This document shows, in pieces, positions 54,622 through 63,245 of a stretch of DNA of 64,000 nt. Position 1 is the first letter of the stretch; each line of letters opens with the position of its first letter. The notes beneath the pieces are model-generated. The model saw only the letters and a program-made list of their open reading frames with translations. It made no database searches and was not told where the DNA came from. Source of the stretch: Thomasclavelia sp047249845. Lineage in GTDB: Bacteria > Bacillota_I > Bacilli_A > Erysipelotrichales > Coprobacillaceae. The position numbers were made by a program, and so were the translations under genes. The DNA lies in assembly GCF_047249845.1 (NCBI RefSeq), contig NZ_JBKTWO010000003.1, positions 1 to 64,000 on the forward strand, read 5' to 3'.

Positions 54622-56050
54622 ACCCCATTAACGAATTAAATACTTTTAGATATTGATCTGCACTAGCATCCCAATCCAGTTTAGCATTCATTGCTCTAAT
54701 CATAATTTGTCTCCATGCCTCTGGATCATCATCATATACCTTTAATGCATAATCGATGGTTTTCATCATCTCATGAGCATTATAATTAGCAAAGCTAAAT
54801 CCTGTACCTGTATTTGCATATTCATCATATGCCTGAACACTGTCTTTTAATCCACCAGTCTCTCTTACAATAGGAATCGTTCCATACCTAAGCGACATCA
54901 TCTGCGATAATCCACATGGTTCAAATAACGATGGCATCAAAAACATGTCACAGCCAGCATAAATACGGCAAGATAAACCAAAGTCATATTTTAATTGTAA
55001 AGATACTTTATCTGGATGGTGATATGCAATGCCTTTCAATGCGTCCTCATATACATGATCACCAGCTCCTAAGATTACGATTTGGACATTTCTACTACAC
55101 ATTTCACTAAATTGATTAATTATTAAATCTAATCCTTTTTGTTTTGTTAATCTAGTCACTATTCCAATCAAAGCAACATCTCTATTTTCAGGTAAGCCAA
55201 CTTCTTTTTGAAGTGCCAGCTTATTTACAACTTTATCTTTAAATACTGTTTCAAGATTATAGTTTTTAACGATTTGCGAATCAGTCTCTGGATTGATGAC
55301 ATCATAATCAACCCCATTTAAGATTCCATATAAATCATATTTACGCATTTCTAAAATACTTTGTAATCCTTCTCCATATTCAGGTGTTAATATTTCTTTA
55401 GCATATGTTGGTGATACTGTTGTAACAATATCACTATAGAAAATAGCCGCTTTCATCATATTTAAGCATCCATCATTACGACAGTTACCATTATAATATA
55501 AATAATTATCTAAACCAAATAATTCACTCAACAACTTAGGATCGGCTTTCCCCTGAAATGCAATATTATGAATTGTAAAAACAATCTTAATATTATCATA
55601 ATGCTCATAATAACAATATCTTTCTTTATACAACATTGCAATCATCGCAGTTTGCCAATCATGTAAATGAAGAATATCAGGTTTAATATCTAAATGAGAG
55701 ATTAATTCAAGAACTGCAAAATCAAAATATGCAAATCTCTCATAATCATCATCATAACCGTACAATCCAGGACGTCGATAATACTGTTCATTATCAATAA
55801 AATAGAAGCGTACACCATCTACTACATATGTGAAAACTCCACAATATACTTTTCTCCACCCAACCCAAATATCAAAACTAGTCACAAATTCAATTTTATC
55901 TGCTAATTTCATATCTTGATATTTTGGTAAAACAACAATACTTTCAACACCTTTCTTTACCATCTCTTTTGGTAAAGAACCTAACACATCAGCTAGTCCT
56001 CCTGATTTTATAAAAGGGGTTGCTTCTGATGTTGCAAATAATACTCTCAT
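54620..56050 (-). CDS. glgA: Glycogen synthase (GT5)
   Basis: 476-residue ADP-glucose-dependent glucan synthase. KSGGLADVLGSLPKEM at the start carries the KxGGL nucleotide-binding motif. The GT-B second domain has VTRLTKQKGLDLI, LMPSLFEPCGLSQMMSLRYG (the conserved EPCG region) and the TGGLKDSV loop. Its start overlaps the glgD stop at 56050, so glgC-glgD-glgA is one operon. The branching and phosphorylase genes are not in the window. Confidence 0.96.
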   Translation of the reverse strand: MRVLFATSEATPFIKSGGLADVLGSLPKEMVKKGVESIVVLPKYQDMKLADKIEFVTSFDIWVGWRKVYCGVFTYVVDGVRFYFIDNEQYYRRPGLYGYDDDYERFAYFDFAVLELISHLDIKPDILHLHDWQTAMIAMLYKERYCYYEHYDNIKIVFTIHNIAFQGKADPKLLSELFGLDNYLYYNGNCRNDGCLNMMKAAIFYSDIVTTVSPTYAKEILTPEYGEGLQSILEMRKYDLYGILNGVDYDVINPETDSQIVKNYNLETVFKDKVVNKLALQKEVGLPENRDVALIGIVTRLTKQKGLDLIINQFSEMCSRNVQIVILGAGDHVYEDALKGIAYHHPDKVSLQLKYDFGLSCRIYAGCDMFLMPSLFEPCGLSQMMSLRYGTIPIVRETGGLKDSVQAYDEYANTGTGFSFANYNAHEMMKTIDYALKVYDDDPEAWRQIMIRAMNAKLDWDASADQYLKVFNSLMG

Positions 56051-57159
56051 TAAACAACATCTCCTTCTTTAATATACAATGGAGTATAACTATCACCTTT
56101 TAAATTTAACTGCCGTTGTACTTTAGAAGTCTTATCCATAATTACATTTTCAAGATTAGCACCTGGACTAACAACAGACCCAGACATTAAAATACAATTT
56201 TTAACAACTGCCCCACTACCAATAACAACATCACGACCTATGATACTATTTTCCACACTACCATTGATCATTGCCCCATTAGCTACAATACTTTTCTTCA
56301 CTTCAGAACCAGTCAAATATTTAGCTGGTGGTGTATCATTAGTGATTGTATAAATAGGCCAATTACTTTTAAATACTGCTGATGAAATATCTAAATCTAA
56401 GAACTCTAATGAATATTGATAATAGTGTTCTAACGAATCCATACAACGTGCATAACCTTTATATTCATAAGCATTAATTTGTTTTTCATCACATAAATAT
56501 GCTAATACATCTCTTAGACTAAAGAACGAACTAATCTTTTGGGCTTGTTTCATTATTTTTAATAAAGATTTAGTATTTACTACATAAGTTTCTAATGAAA
56601 TACTACGATCTTTACGACTACCTTTATTGCGCTCAACTTTAGTAACTACTTTATCTTTTATAGTTAAACAATCACATCCTATATACGCCTCATTTGCATC
56701 ATGTACTTTTTTATAAACCATAGTAATTTCCGCACCAGCTTTTTCATGACTTTCAATCACATCACTATAATCCATAGTTGTAATGATATGAGCTGGAGCA
56801 ATCACTACATAATCAGCACTATTAGCTTCTAAAAATGCAATATTCTCAATCAAATTGTTAATATCGTGATTATAATTAGGGTTATTAGCATATCTTTCAT
56901 TATACAAAAAAGATACACCTCCAGCTTTGGAGTTAAAATTCCAAGAATTACCACCAGCTAAATGCTTAAATAATGAACGTGGTTTCTTTTGAATCAATAC
57001 CCCAACAGCATCAATAGTTGAATTAGACATATTTGATAAAACAAAATCAATCAATGCATATCGTCCTAAAAAACTAACTGATGCTACTGGTCTTCTTTCT
57101 GTAAGTCCTACAAAATCTACATCAGAGTGTAAATTAACCAATCCTATTGCTTTTACCAT
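56050..57159 (-). CDS. glgD: GlgD, regulatory subunit of ADP-glucose pyrophosphorylase
   Basis: 369 residues. It is GlgC-like, with a nucleotidyltransferase domain and a left-handed beta-helix of hexapeptide repeats (VIGSGAVVKNCILMSGSVVS). The catalytic signature GGxGxRL of GlgC is replaced by LVNLHSDVDFVGLTERRP, so it is not catalytic on its own; in Firmicutes GlgD stimulates GlgC as a hetero-oligomer. It is 14 nt from glgC. Confidence 0.95.
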   Translation of the reverse strand: MVKAIGLVNLHSDVDFVGLTERRPVASVSFLGRYALIDFVLSNMSNSTIDAVGVLIQKKPRSLFKHLAGGNSWNFNSKAGGVSFLYNERYANNPNYNHDINNLIENIAFLEANSADYVVIAPAHIITTMDYSDVIESHEKAGAEITMVYKKVHDANEAYIGCDCLTIKDKVVTKVERNKGSRKDRSISLETYVVNTKSLLKIMKQAQKISSFFSLRDVLAYLCDEKQINAYEYKGYARCMDSLEHYYQYSLEFLDLDISSAVFKSNWPIYTITNDTPPAKYLTGSEVKKSIVANGAMINGSVENSIIGRDVVIGSGAVVKNCILMSGSVVSPGANLENVIMDKTSKVQRQLNLKGDSYTPLYIKEGDVV

Positions 57160-57173
57160 CTCTATTTCCTCCC

Positions 57174-58298
57174 CTACTTATTATCACTTACTAAAGCGAC
57201 TTTTTTAGCCTCTTCATTAACTTTACTTTTTGCTCTAATTACTACCCCTTCATCAACGATAGCTTTATATACTTCTGCCCCTTCTTCAACTAACACCCCT
57301 GGCATTAAGACAGAATCAATAACCTTGGCTCCTTCACCAACATTAACATTATTAAATAATACTGAGCCTTCAACTGTTCCATTAACTAAACAGCCTTGGG
57401 TTATCAGTGAATTCTTAACGACTGCTTTATCACCAATAATTTGTGGTTTACCTAAAGTATCCTCAGTATAAATTTTCCAATCTTTTTTAATATTATAAAG
57501 ATCTAATTCCTTATCTTTTAATAAATCCATATTGGCCTGCCACAAACTTTCAACAGTTCCAACATCTTTCCAATAACCATCAAACTCATAAGCAAATAAT
57601 TTCTTATTATCATTTAACATATCTGGAATAATATTCATACCAAAATCATGTTTACTATCAGCTTTTTTAGCATCATTAATTAAATATTTACGTAATTGTT
57701 TATAAGTAAAAATATAGATTCCCATTGACGCCAATGTTGATTTTGGTTTTTCAGGTTTTTCATCAAACTCATAAATACTTCCATCTTCATTTGTATTCAT
57801 AATTCCAAATCGGCTTGCTTCTTTTAGTGATACATTTAATACAGCGATAGTTGCATCAGCTTTACGTTGTTTATGTGCTGTAAGCATTTTATCATAATCC
57901 ATTTTATAAATATGATCACCAGATAAAATCAAAACATACTCTGGATCATATTGATCAATAAAACTTATATTTTGATAAATAGCATCAGCAGTTCCTGCAT
58001 ACCAGGTAGCTCCTACTTCCCCTCTTTCACGTGCTGGTAAAATAGCTGCTAAAGACTGTTTACCATCAAGTCCCCACTTTGTTCCGGCACCAACATAAGT
58101 ACCTAATAGTACGGATTCATATTGAGTTAATACACCAACAATATCAATTCCTGAATTAGCACAGTTACTTAATGGAAAATCAATAATTCGATATTTTCCT
58201 CCAAAATGAACTGCTGGCTTAGCTACTTTAGCTGTTAAGGCTTCCAAACGAGTACCTCTACCTCCAGCTAAAATCATTGCGACAATCTCTCTTCCCAT
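57174..58298 (-). CDS. glgC: ADP-glucose pyrophosphorylase
   Basis: 374 residues; makes ADP-glucose from glucose 1-phosphate and ATP. Signature motifs are MILAGGRGTRLEALT at the start, KPAVHFGGKYRIIDFPLSNC, WYAGTADAIYQN, ILSGDHIYKMDY, and FDEKPEKPKS near 160. A beta-helix ends the protein. First gene of glgC-glgD-glgA; a cre-like site stands between the ribosome site and the upstream region, suggesting control by CcpA. Confidence 0.97.
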   Translation of the reverse strand: MGREIVAMILAGGRGTRLEALTAKVAKPAVHFGGKYRIIDFPLSNCANSGIDIVGVLTQYESVLLGTYVGAGTKWGLDGKQSLAAILPARERGEVGATWYAGTADAIYQNISFIDQYDPEYVLILSGDHIYKMDYDKMLTAHKQRKADATIAVLNVSLKEASRFGIMNTNEDGSIYEFDEKPEKPKSTLASMGIYIFTYKQLRKYLINDAKKADSKHDFGMNIIPDMLNDNKKLFAYEFDGYWKDVGTVESLWQANMDLLKDKELDLYNIKKDWKIYTEDTLGKPQIIGDKAVVKNSLITQGCLVNGTVEGSVLFNNVNVGEGAKVIDSVLMPGVLVEEGAEVYKAIVDEGVVIRAKSKVNEEAKKVALVSDNK

Positions 58299-58320
58299 TT
58301 TAAATACCTCCTTGTCTGAA

Positions 58321-58334
58321 TGTAAGCGCTTTAA
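58321..58334. promoter_or_regulatory. cre-like (CcpA) site upstream of glgC
   Basis: TGTAAGCGCTTTAA matches the 14-bp cre consensus TGWAANCGNTNWCA at every fixed position except the penultimate C. It lies 23-36 bp upstream of the glgC start, where a bound CcpA could block transcription. Confidence 0.5.
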
Positions 58335-58521
58335 CTATAATTTAATTCTATCACAATTTAGAAATAAATTCGAGTTTAATTATCACAAAATATAATTATA
58401 TATCTTGTCATATATTATACTCTAAAAAATTTTTTATTAAAACAATATCATAATAACTTTTTAGACACTAAAACATCATAATCTTTATAATCTAAACATA
58501 TATATATAAAGAGGTGAAAAA

Positions 58522-58944
58522 ATGAGTCCACGGATAGCTTATAATGATAAAGAAGTAGATTTATTAGCCCGATTAATAAGATCAGAAGCTTTAGGCGAAG
58601 GACAAGAGGGAATGTTATTAGTTGGAAATGTTGTTGTAAATCGTGTTGCTGTATCATGCGATGTCTTTAGAAACGTTACTACAATTACTGAAGCCGTTTA
58701 TCAAAAAAATGCTTTTGCAGGGGTAAACACTCCATTATTTAATGGTCCAATCAACGCTCTTGATAGAGAATTAGCTTTAAGAACTATTAACGGTTACAGA
58801 AACGCTCCTGCCACATATGCTCTTTGGTTTAAAAATCCTGGGAGAAATGTAGTTTGTCCAGAAGTATTCTATGGTTATTTAGCCGGGCGCTTTGGAAATC
58901 ATTGTTTTTATGATCCTGGCGAAGATTTAAATTGTGAATTTTAA
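58522..58944 (+). CDS. cwlJ: Spore cortex-lytic hydrolase, CwlJ/SleB type
   Basis: 140-residue hydrolase domain without signal peptide, as in CwlJ. DLLARLIRSEALGEGQEGML has the catalytic Glu of the family, followed by NVVVNRV, YQKNAFAGVNTP and FYGYLAGRFGNHCFYDP. In Bacillus CwlJ breaks cortex peptidoglycan in germination triggered by Ca-dipicolinate and needs GerQ; gerQ lies 12 nt downstream. A ribosome site (GAGGTG) precedes the ATG. The pair is divergent from the glycogen operon. Confidence 0.92.
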   Translation: MSPRIAYNDKEVDLLARLIRSEALGEGQEGMLLVGNVVVNRVAVSCDVFRNVTTITEAVYQKNAFAGVNTPLFNGPINALDRELALRTINGYRNAPATYALWFKNPGRNVVCPEVFYGYLAGRFGNHCFYDPGEDLNCEF

Positions 58945-58956
58945 AGGAGAGAAATT

Positions 58957-59304
58957 ATGGATTATTTTGATGACTTAAACCCTTATATGGTAAGACAACA
59001 AGAACCTCAATCCCTTACAGGAGAGGCTCCAGCAGTTCCACCTGTCAATCCCGGTGTTATCGGGCAAGCATTTCTTGGAAATATTATAAAGTTAAATGTA
59101 GGAAAATTAGGTACTTTTTACTTTAGTTACAACGGTAGTAATGAATGGCGTGATAAAAGTTATGTAGGAATTATCGAAGATGCCGGCCGCGATTATTTTA
59201 TAATTAAAGAACCTAATGGTCCAAAACGTTTATTATTATCATATGTTTATTTATTATGGGCTGAGTTTGATGAAGAATTAGACTTTCAATTTAGCTATCA
59301 ATAA
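58957..59304 (+). CDS. gerQ: Spore coat protein GerQ
   Basis: 115-residue coat protein. A proline-rich N-terminus is followed by the compact GerQ domain, with FLGNIIKLNVGKLGTFYFSY and SYVGIIEDAGRDYFIIKEP. In Bacillus it is required to place CwlJ in the coat. It is the partner of the cwlJ gene directly upstream, and the pair ends in a terminator. Ribosome site AAAGGAG. Confidence 0.92.
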   Translation: MDYFDDLNPYMVRQQEPQSLTGEAPAVPPVNPGVIGQAFLGNIIKLNVGKLGTFYFSYNGSNEWRDKSYVGIIEDAGRDYFIIKEPNGPKRLLLSYVYLLWAEFDEELDFQFSYQ

Positions 59305-59330
59305 GGACTTTGTCCTTATTGATTCTTATT
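59300..59330 (+). terminator. Intrinsic terminator of the cwlJ-gerQ pair
   Basis: AATAAGGAC (59300-59308) pairs with GTCCTTATT (59312-59320) and starts inside the gerQ stop region. The following T content is moderate. Confidence 0.65.
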
Positions 59331-59443
59331 TAGTCTTAGTACATCTTAATTTTATCTAATATATCTTAGCATTATTTAATAAAACTTAACTTTCATCCTT
59401 TTCAATAAATTCATGCATATAATGCCAATATGGAGGTATTTAT

Positions 59444-61303
59444 ATGTGCGGAATTGTTGGATATACAAACAGTATCACAAATAATCAAGATGTTATTGAA
59501 AATATGTTAAAGAAGATTACACATCGTGGACCTGATGATCAGGGGTACTATCAAGATAGTTGTATTTCACTTGGAATGCAACGCTTAAGTATTATTGATT
59601 TAAACAGTGGCAAACAGCCACTATTCAATGAAGATAAATCACTAATTTTAATTTTTAATGGTGAAATATATAATTATCAAAATTTAAGAGATAAATTAAT
59701 ATCTTTAGGTCACATTTTTAACACTAATAGCGATAGTGAAGTAATCATTCATGGCTACGAAGAATATGGTAACGATGTCGTTAATCATTTAAGAGGTATG
59801 TTTGCTTTTGCAATATATAATCTACATACAAACAAACTTTTTCTTGCTCGTGATATTTTTGGAATTAAACCCTTGTTTTATACGATCATAAATAATCAGT
59901 TAGTGTTTGCTTCTGAAATCAAAGCATTATTTGAATATCCTGGTGTCGAAAAAATATTTAATGAAGACTGTCTTGCAAGTTATTTGGCTTTTCAATATAA
60001 CCCTTTAACAGAAACTTTCTACAAAGGAATCTATCAATTATTACCATCCCATTATTTAGAGTTTAATGATGCTATAAAATTAACCCACTATTTTAAATTT
60101 AAATATAATATAAATTCCCATTTGAATGAAAATGAAGCTATTAAAATTATTGAAACAACCATGAAAGATTCAATCACTCAGCATCAATTAGCAGATGTCG
60201 AAATGGGTTCCTTTTTATCAGGCGGGATTGATTCATCATACCTTGTTGCCAATAGTCAAGTAAAAAAAACATTCAGTGTTGGTTTTGAGGATCCTCAATG
60301 TAATGAGCTCCCCTTAGCTAAAGAACTATGCAAACAATTAGAAATTGAAAATTATCAAAAAACCATTACTAAAGAAGAGTTTTGGCAAAGTGTCCCGACT
60401 ATTCTAAAAATATTAGATGAACCAGTTGCCGATCCCTCGATCATTCCCTTATACCATGTTTCAAAATTAGCTAGTCAACATGTAAAAGTTGTTCTATCTG
60501 GTGAAGGGGCAGATGAATTATTTGGTGGTTATAATATTTATCAAACCCCATTAACTTTAGCTCCAACAAAAATAATTCCTTATTCTATACGAAAAAAAAT
60601 TAAAAATATTTTTTTAAATTCCAATTGCAATTTTAAAGGAAAACAATACTTAATTAGAGCTGGTCAAACAATTGAAGAAAGATTTATTGGTAATGCCTTT
60701 ATTTTCCAATATGATGAATTAAAAAAATTAATTAAACCTCAATGGCATATCTATCAGCCCCAGACATTAACAAACCCTTATTATCGAGAAGTCACTAAAT
60801 ATGATGACATAACTAAAATGCAATATATTGACTTGAATTTTTGGTTACGTGGTGATATCTTGCGTAAAGCTGACCATATTTCAATGGCCAATTCACTTGA
60901 GGTTCGAGTTCCTTACCTGGATAAAGAAGTATGGTTAACAAGCTCCATTTTACCAACTCAATTTCGAGTTAATAAAAAAGCTACCAAATATATATTTCGA
61001 AAAACCGCCGAAAAATCCTTACCTCTTAAAAATAGCCAAAGAAAAAAGCTTGGTTTCCCAGTTCCTATTAATGAGTGGTTAAAAGAAGAAACGTATTACA
61101 AACAAATTAAGGATATGTTTAATAGCTCTATTGCTCAAAAATATTTCAACTGTAACTATTTAAATAACCTTCTTGATAACCATTTTAAGGGTATACATAA
61201 TAATGCTCGAAAAATCTGGACTGTCTATATTTTTTTAACTTGGTATTCTTACAATTTTAATATTATACAACATCAACCACTATCTAATAACACAAACCTC
61301 TAA
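59444..61303 (+). CDS. asnB: Asparagine synthetase (glutamine-hydrolysing)
   Basis: 619-residue enzyme that converts aspartate, glutamine and ATP to asparagine. The N-terminal glutaminase domain begins at Cys2 (MCGIVGYTN), with RGPDDQGYY, FNGEIYNY and SDSEVIIHGYEEYG. The synthase domain has the PP-loop motif SGGIDSSYLVA near 260 and LSGEGADELFGGY near 350. A good ribosome site (GGAGG) and a TATAAT box at 59418 precede it. It is transcribed alone and converges on folC. Confidence 0.96.
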   Translation: MCGIVGYTNSITNNQDVIENMLKKITHRGPDDQGYYQDSCISLGMQRLSIIDLNSGKQPLFNEDKSLILIFNGEIYNYQNLRDKLISLGHIFNTNSDSEVIIHGYEEYGNDVVNHLRGMFAFAIYNLHTNKLFLARDIFGIKPLFYTIINNQLVFASEIKALFEYPGVEKIFNEDCLASYLAFQYNPLTETFYKGIYQLLPSHYLEFNDAIKLTHYFKFKYNINSHLNENEAIKIIETTMKDSITQHQLADVEMGSFLSGGIDSSYLVANSQVKKTFSVGFEDPQCNELPLAKELCKQLEIENYQKTITKEEFWQSVPTILKILDEPVADPSIIPLYHVSKLASQHVKVVLSGEGADELFGGYNIYQTPLTLAPTKIIPYSIRKKIKNIFLNSNCNFKGKQYLIRAGQTIEERFIGNAFIFQYDELKKLIKPQWHIYQPQTLTNPYYREVTKYDDITKMQYIDLNFWLRGDILRKADHISMANSLEVRVPYLDKEVWLTSSILPTQFRVNKKATKYIFRKTAEKSLPLKNSQRKKLGFPVPINEWLKEETYYKQIKDMFNSSIAQKYFNCNYLNNLLDNHFKGIHNNARKIWTVYIFLTWYSYNFNIIQHQPLSNNTNL

Positions 61304-61322
61304 GTTAAACTTGGAGGTTTGT
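61292..61322. terminator. Bidirectional terminator between asnB and folC
   Basis: ACAAACCTC (61292-61300) pairs with GAGGTTTGT (61314-61322). It spans the ends of both convergent genes. The tails are T/A-rich but short. Confidence 0.6.
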
Positions 61323-62465
61323 TAAAATATATTTACGAACATTACTAATAAAATGTAAAGAGCCAGTAACAATTAAATTATCATATTTACTAAAATTATT
61401 TTGAATTACTTCTTTAAAATCAATCCCATATAATTGTAGTCGCTCATCTAAAAACGTGGCCTGAATCAAAGGATACTCACTTAACAGATTTTTCATTTCA
61501 TCTATATCTTTATCACCTAAAGCACTGAAAATAATTAATGGATTTTTTATTTTTTGATCATGCAATGTTTTAACTAGCGCTTTGATTCCATCAATATTAT
61601 GAGCTCCATCCAAATAAATCTTACCAATTTTTTCAAATCGTCCTGGCCAACTAAAAGCATCTAATGCTGCCTGTACTCGTTCATGATCTAAATTTATCAA
61701 ATGACCACACAAAGTAATTGCAAGCGTTGCATTATCAACTTGATAACTGCCACAATTACTTAAGCGATAACTATGACCAAGACATTTAAATATATATGGA
61801 TACTGATAGTCACATTCTACGGTCGCTTTAACTACATGACTATTCTTTAACTGAGCTGTTGTCTGAAATATTTTAACTAAATTATCATTTGTCTCACCAG
61901 TAAAACAAATTTGATTTTCTTTAATAATTCCTGCTTTATGATAAGCTATTTGTTCTAATGTATCACCTAGCATAAACTGGTGATCATAACCAATATTTGT
62001 GATTGCACTGCAAACACTATTAATTACATTGGTTTTATCATTTAATCCTCCAATTCCAGTTTCAATAATCCGAAAATCTAATGATTCTTCATTAAAATAT
62101 TGCAACATTATCAAAGTATCAATTTCAAACATTGACAATTCTTCAGCAACAATTATTTCAAATAGACTATTTATAATTTTTAGTAATTTTTCATCATCAA
62201 TCATTTTCCCATTAATACAGATACGATCATTATGACAAATAAGATATGGTGAGGTAAAAGTTCCTACTCGATAACCATGTTCCATTAAAATATTTTTAAT
62301 AAAATTTGTTGTTGACCCTTTCCCGTTTGTTCCAGCAATATGTATCATATTTTTTTGATGAACATTAAAACTATACTTTTCAATCGTCTCTTTAAATTGT
62401 TTTAAAGATCGCTTAGTCCGTCTTGATTCTATATATTTCAAAGCACTTTCAATATCACTAAACAT
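61305..62465 (-). CDS. folC: Folylpolyglutamate/dihydrofolate synthase
   Basis: 386-residue Mur-ligase-like enzyme that adds glutamate to folates. The P-loop is HIAGTNGKGSTTNF near 43, FTSPYL and NDRICINGKMI follow, then VIETGIGGLNDKTNV-type residues near 135 and the ribose-binding DGAHNIDGIKAL near 285. Length is slightly short for the family (about 420). The gene stands alone between asnB and ung. Confidence 0.94.
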   Translation of the reverse strand: MFSDIESALKYIESRRTKRSLKQFKETIEKYSFNVHQKNMIHIAGTNGKGSTTNFIKNILMEHGYRVGTFTSPYLICHNDRICINGKMIDDEKLLKIINSLFEIIVAEELSMFEIDTLIMLQYFNEESLDFRIIETGIGGLNDKTNVINSVCSAITNIGYDHQFMLGDTLEQIAYHKAGIIKENQICFTGETNDNLVKIFQTTAQLKNSHVVKATVECDYQYPYIFKCLGHSYRLSNCGSYQVDNATLAITLCGHLINLDHERVQAALDAFSWPGRFEKIGKIYLDGAHNIDGIKALVKTLHDQKIKNPLIIFSALGDKDIDEMKNLLSEYPLIQATFLDERLQLYGIDFKEVIQNNFSKYDNLIVTGSLHFISNVRKYILTNLQV

Positions 62466-62532
62466 TATTTTCTCCTTTAGCTTATTTTATATTTTTTAAT
62501 AACAGGTAGTTATTATAATTTTTAATAAATTC

Positions 62533-62578
62533 AAAAAGGTTGTACTTGACAGTCTTATTACTGTCTAATACAACTTTT
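62533..62578 (-). terminator. Intrinsic terminator of ung
   Basis: AAAAGTTGTA with its complement, and an inner stem GACAGT/ACTGTC, followed by T-rich sequence on the minus strand, just after the ung stop. Confidence 0.75.
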
Positions 62579-62582
62579 ATAT

Positions 62583-63245
62583 TTATTTAATATTCTCTAT
62601 TTGCCAATCAATTGGGGTCATATTATTTTTGATTAAAAATTCATTGGTTTTACTAAAAGGCCGTGATCCAAAAAATCCCCGATGAGCAGAAAGCGGTGAA
62701 GGATGAGCGCTTTCTAAAACTAAATGTTTTGTAGTATCAATAAACTGCTTTTTACTACGTGCATTATTTCCCCAAAGAATAAACACCATTGGTTTTTCAC
62801 GTTTATTTAATGCTTTAACAATATTTAACGTAAAAATTTCCCAACCAATTCCTGCATGACTATTAGCTTTTCCTTGTTCAACTGTTAAAACATTATTAAG
62901 TAATAATACACCTTGTTTTGCCCATTTTGTTAAATCTCCATTATTAGGAATAAAAGTTTTAACATCATCGCTTAATTCTTTATATATATTTACTAAACTT
63001 GGGGGTATTCTTACTCCAGGATAAACACTAAAAGCTAAACCATTAGCTTGATGCAGCTCATGATATGGATCTTGTCCTAAGATTACCACTTTTACATCTT
63101 CATAATCACAAAGGTTTAAAGCTCTAAAAATATTTTGACGGGGTGGAAAAATTGTTTTATGTACATATTCATTTTCTACAAACTGATGTAATTTTTTATA
63201 ATAATCCTGCTCAAATTCAACAGCAACAATATCTTTAAATCTCAT
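62583..63245 (-). CDS. ung: Uracil-DNA glycosylase (family 1)
   Basis: 220-residue repair enzyme that removes uracil from DNA. The water-activating motif is VVILGQDPYHELHQANGLAFSV in part (GQDPYH near 65), followed by LLLNNVLTVEQGKANSH and the HPSPLSAHRG motif near 185. I use the ATG at 63245 (MRFKDIVAV), which has GAGAGG upstream; six upstream codons are possible. It overlaps the HAD phosphatase gene by 11 nt, so the two are co-transcribed. Confidence 0.96.
   Translation of the reverse strand: MRFKDIVAVEFEQDYYKKLHQFVENEYVHKTIFPPRQNIFRALNLCDYEDVKVVILGQDPYHELHQANGLAFSVYPGVRIPPSLVNIYKELSDDVKTFIPNNGDLTKWAKQGVLLLNNVLTVEQGKANSHAGIGWEIFTLNIVKALNKREKPMVFILWGNNARSKKQFIDTTKHLVLESAHPSPLSAHRGFFGSRPFSKTNEFLIKNNMTPIDWQIENIK

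Noticed and set aside
59324..59400. Repeated ATCTTA-like words before asnB as a regulator array
   Set aside because: The words are short, irregularly spaced and expected in AT-rich DNA.
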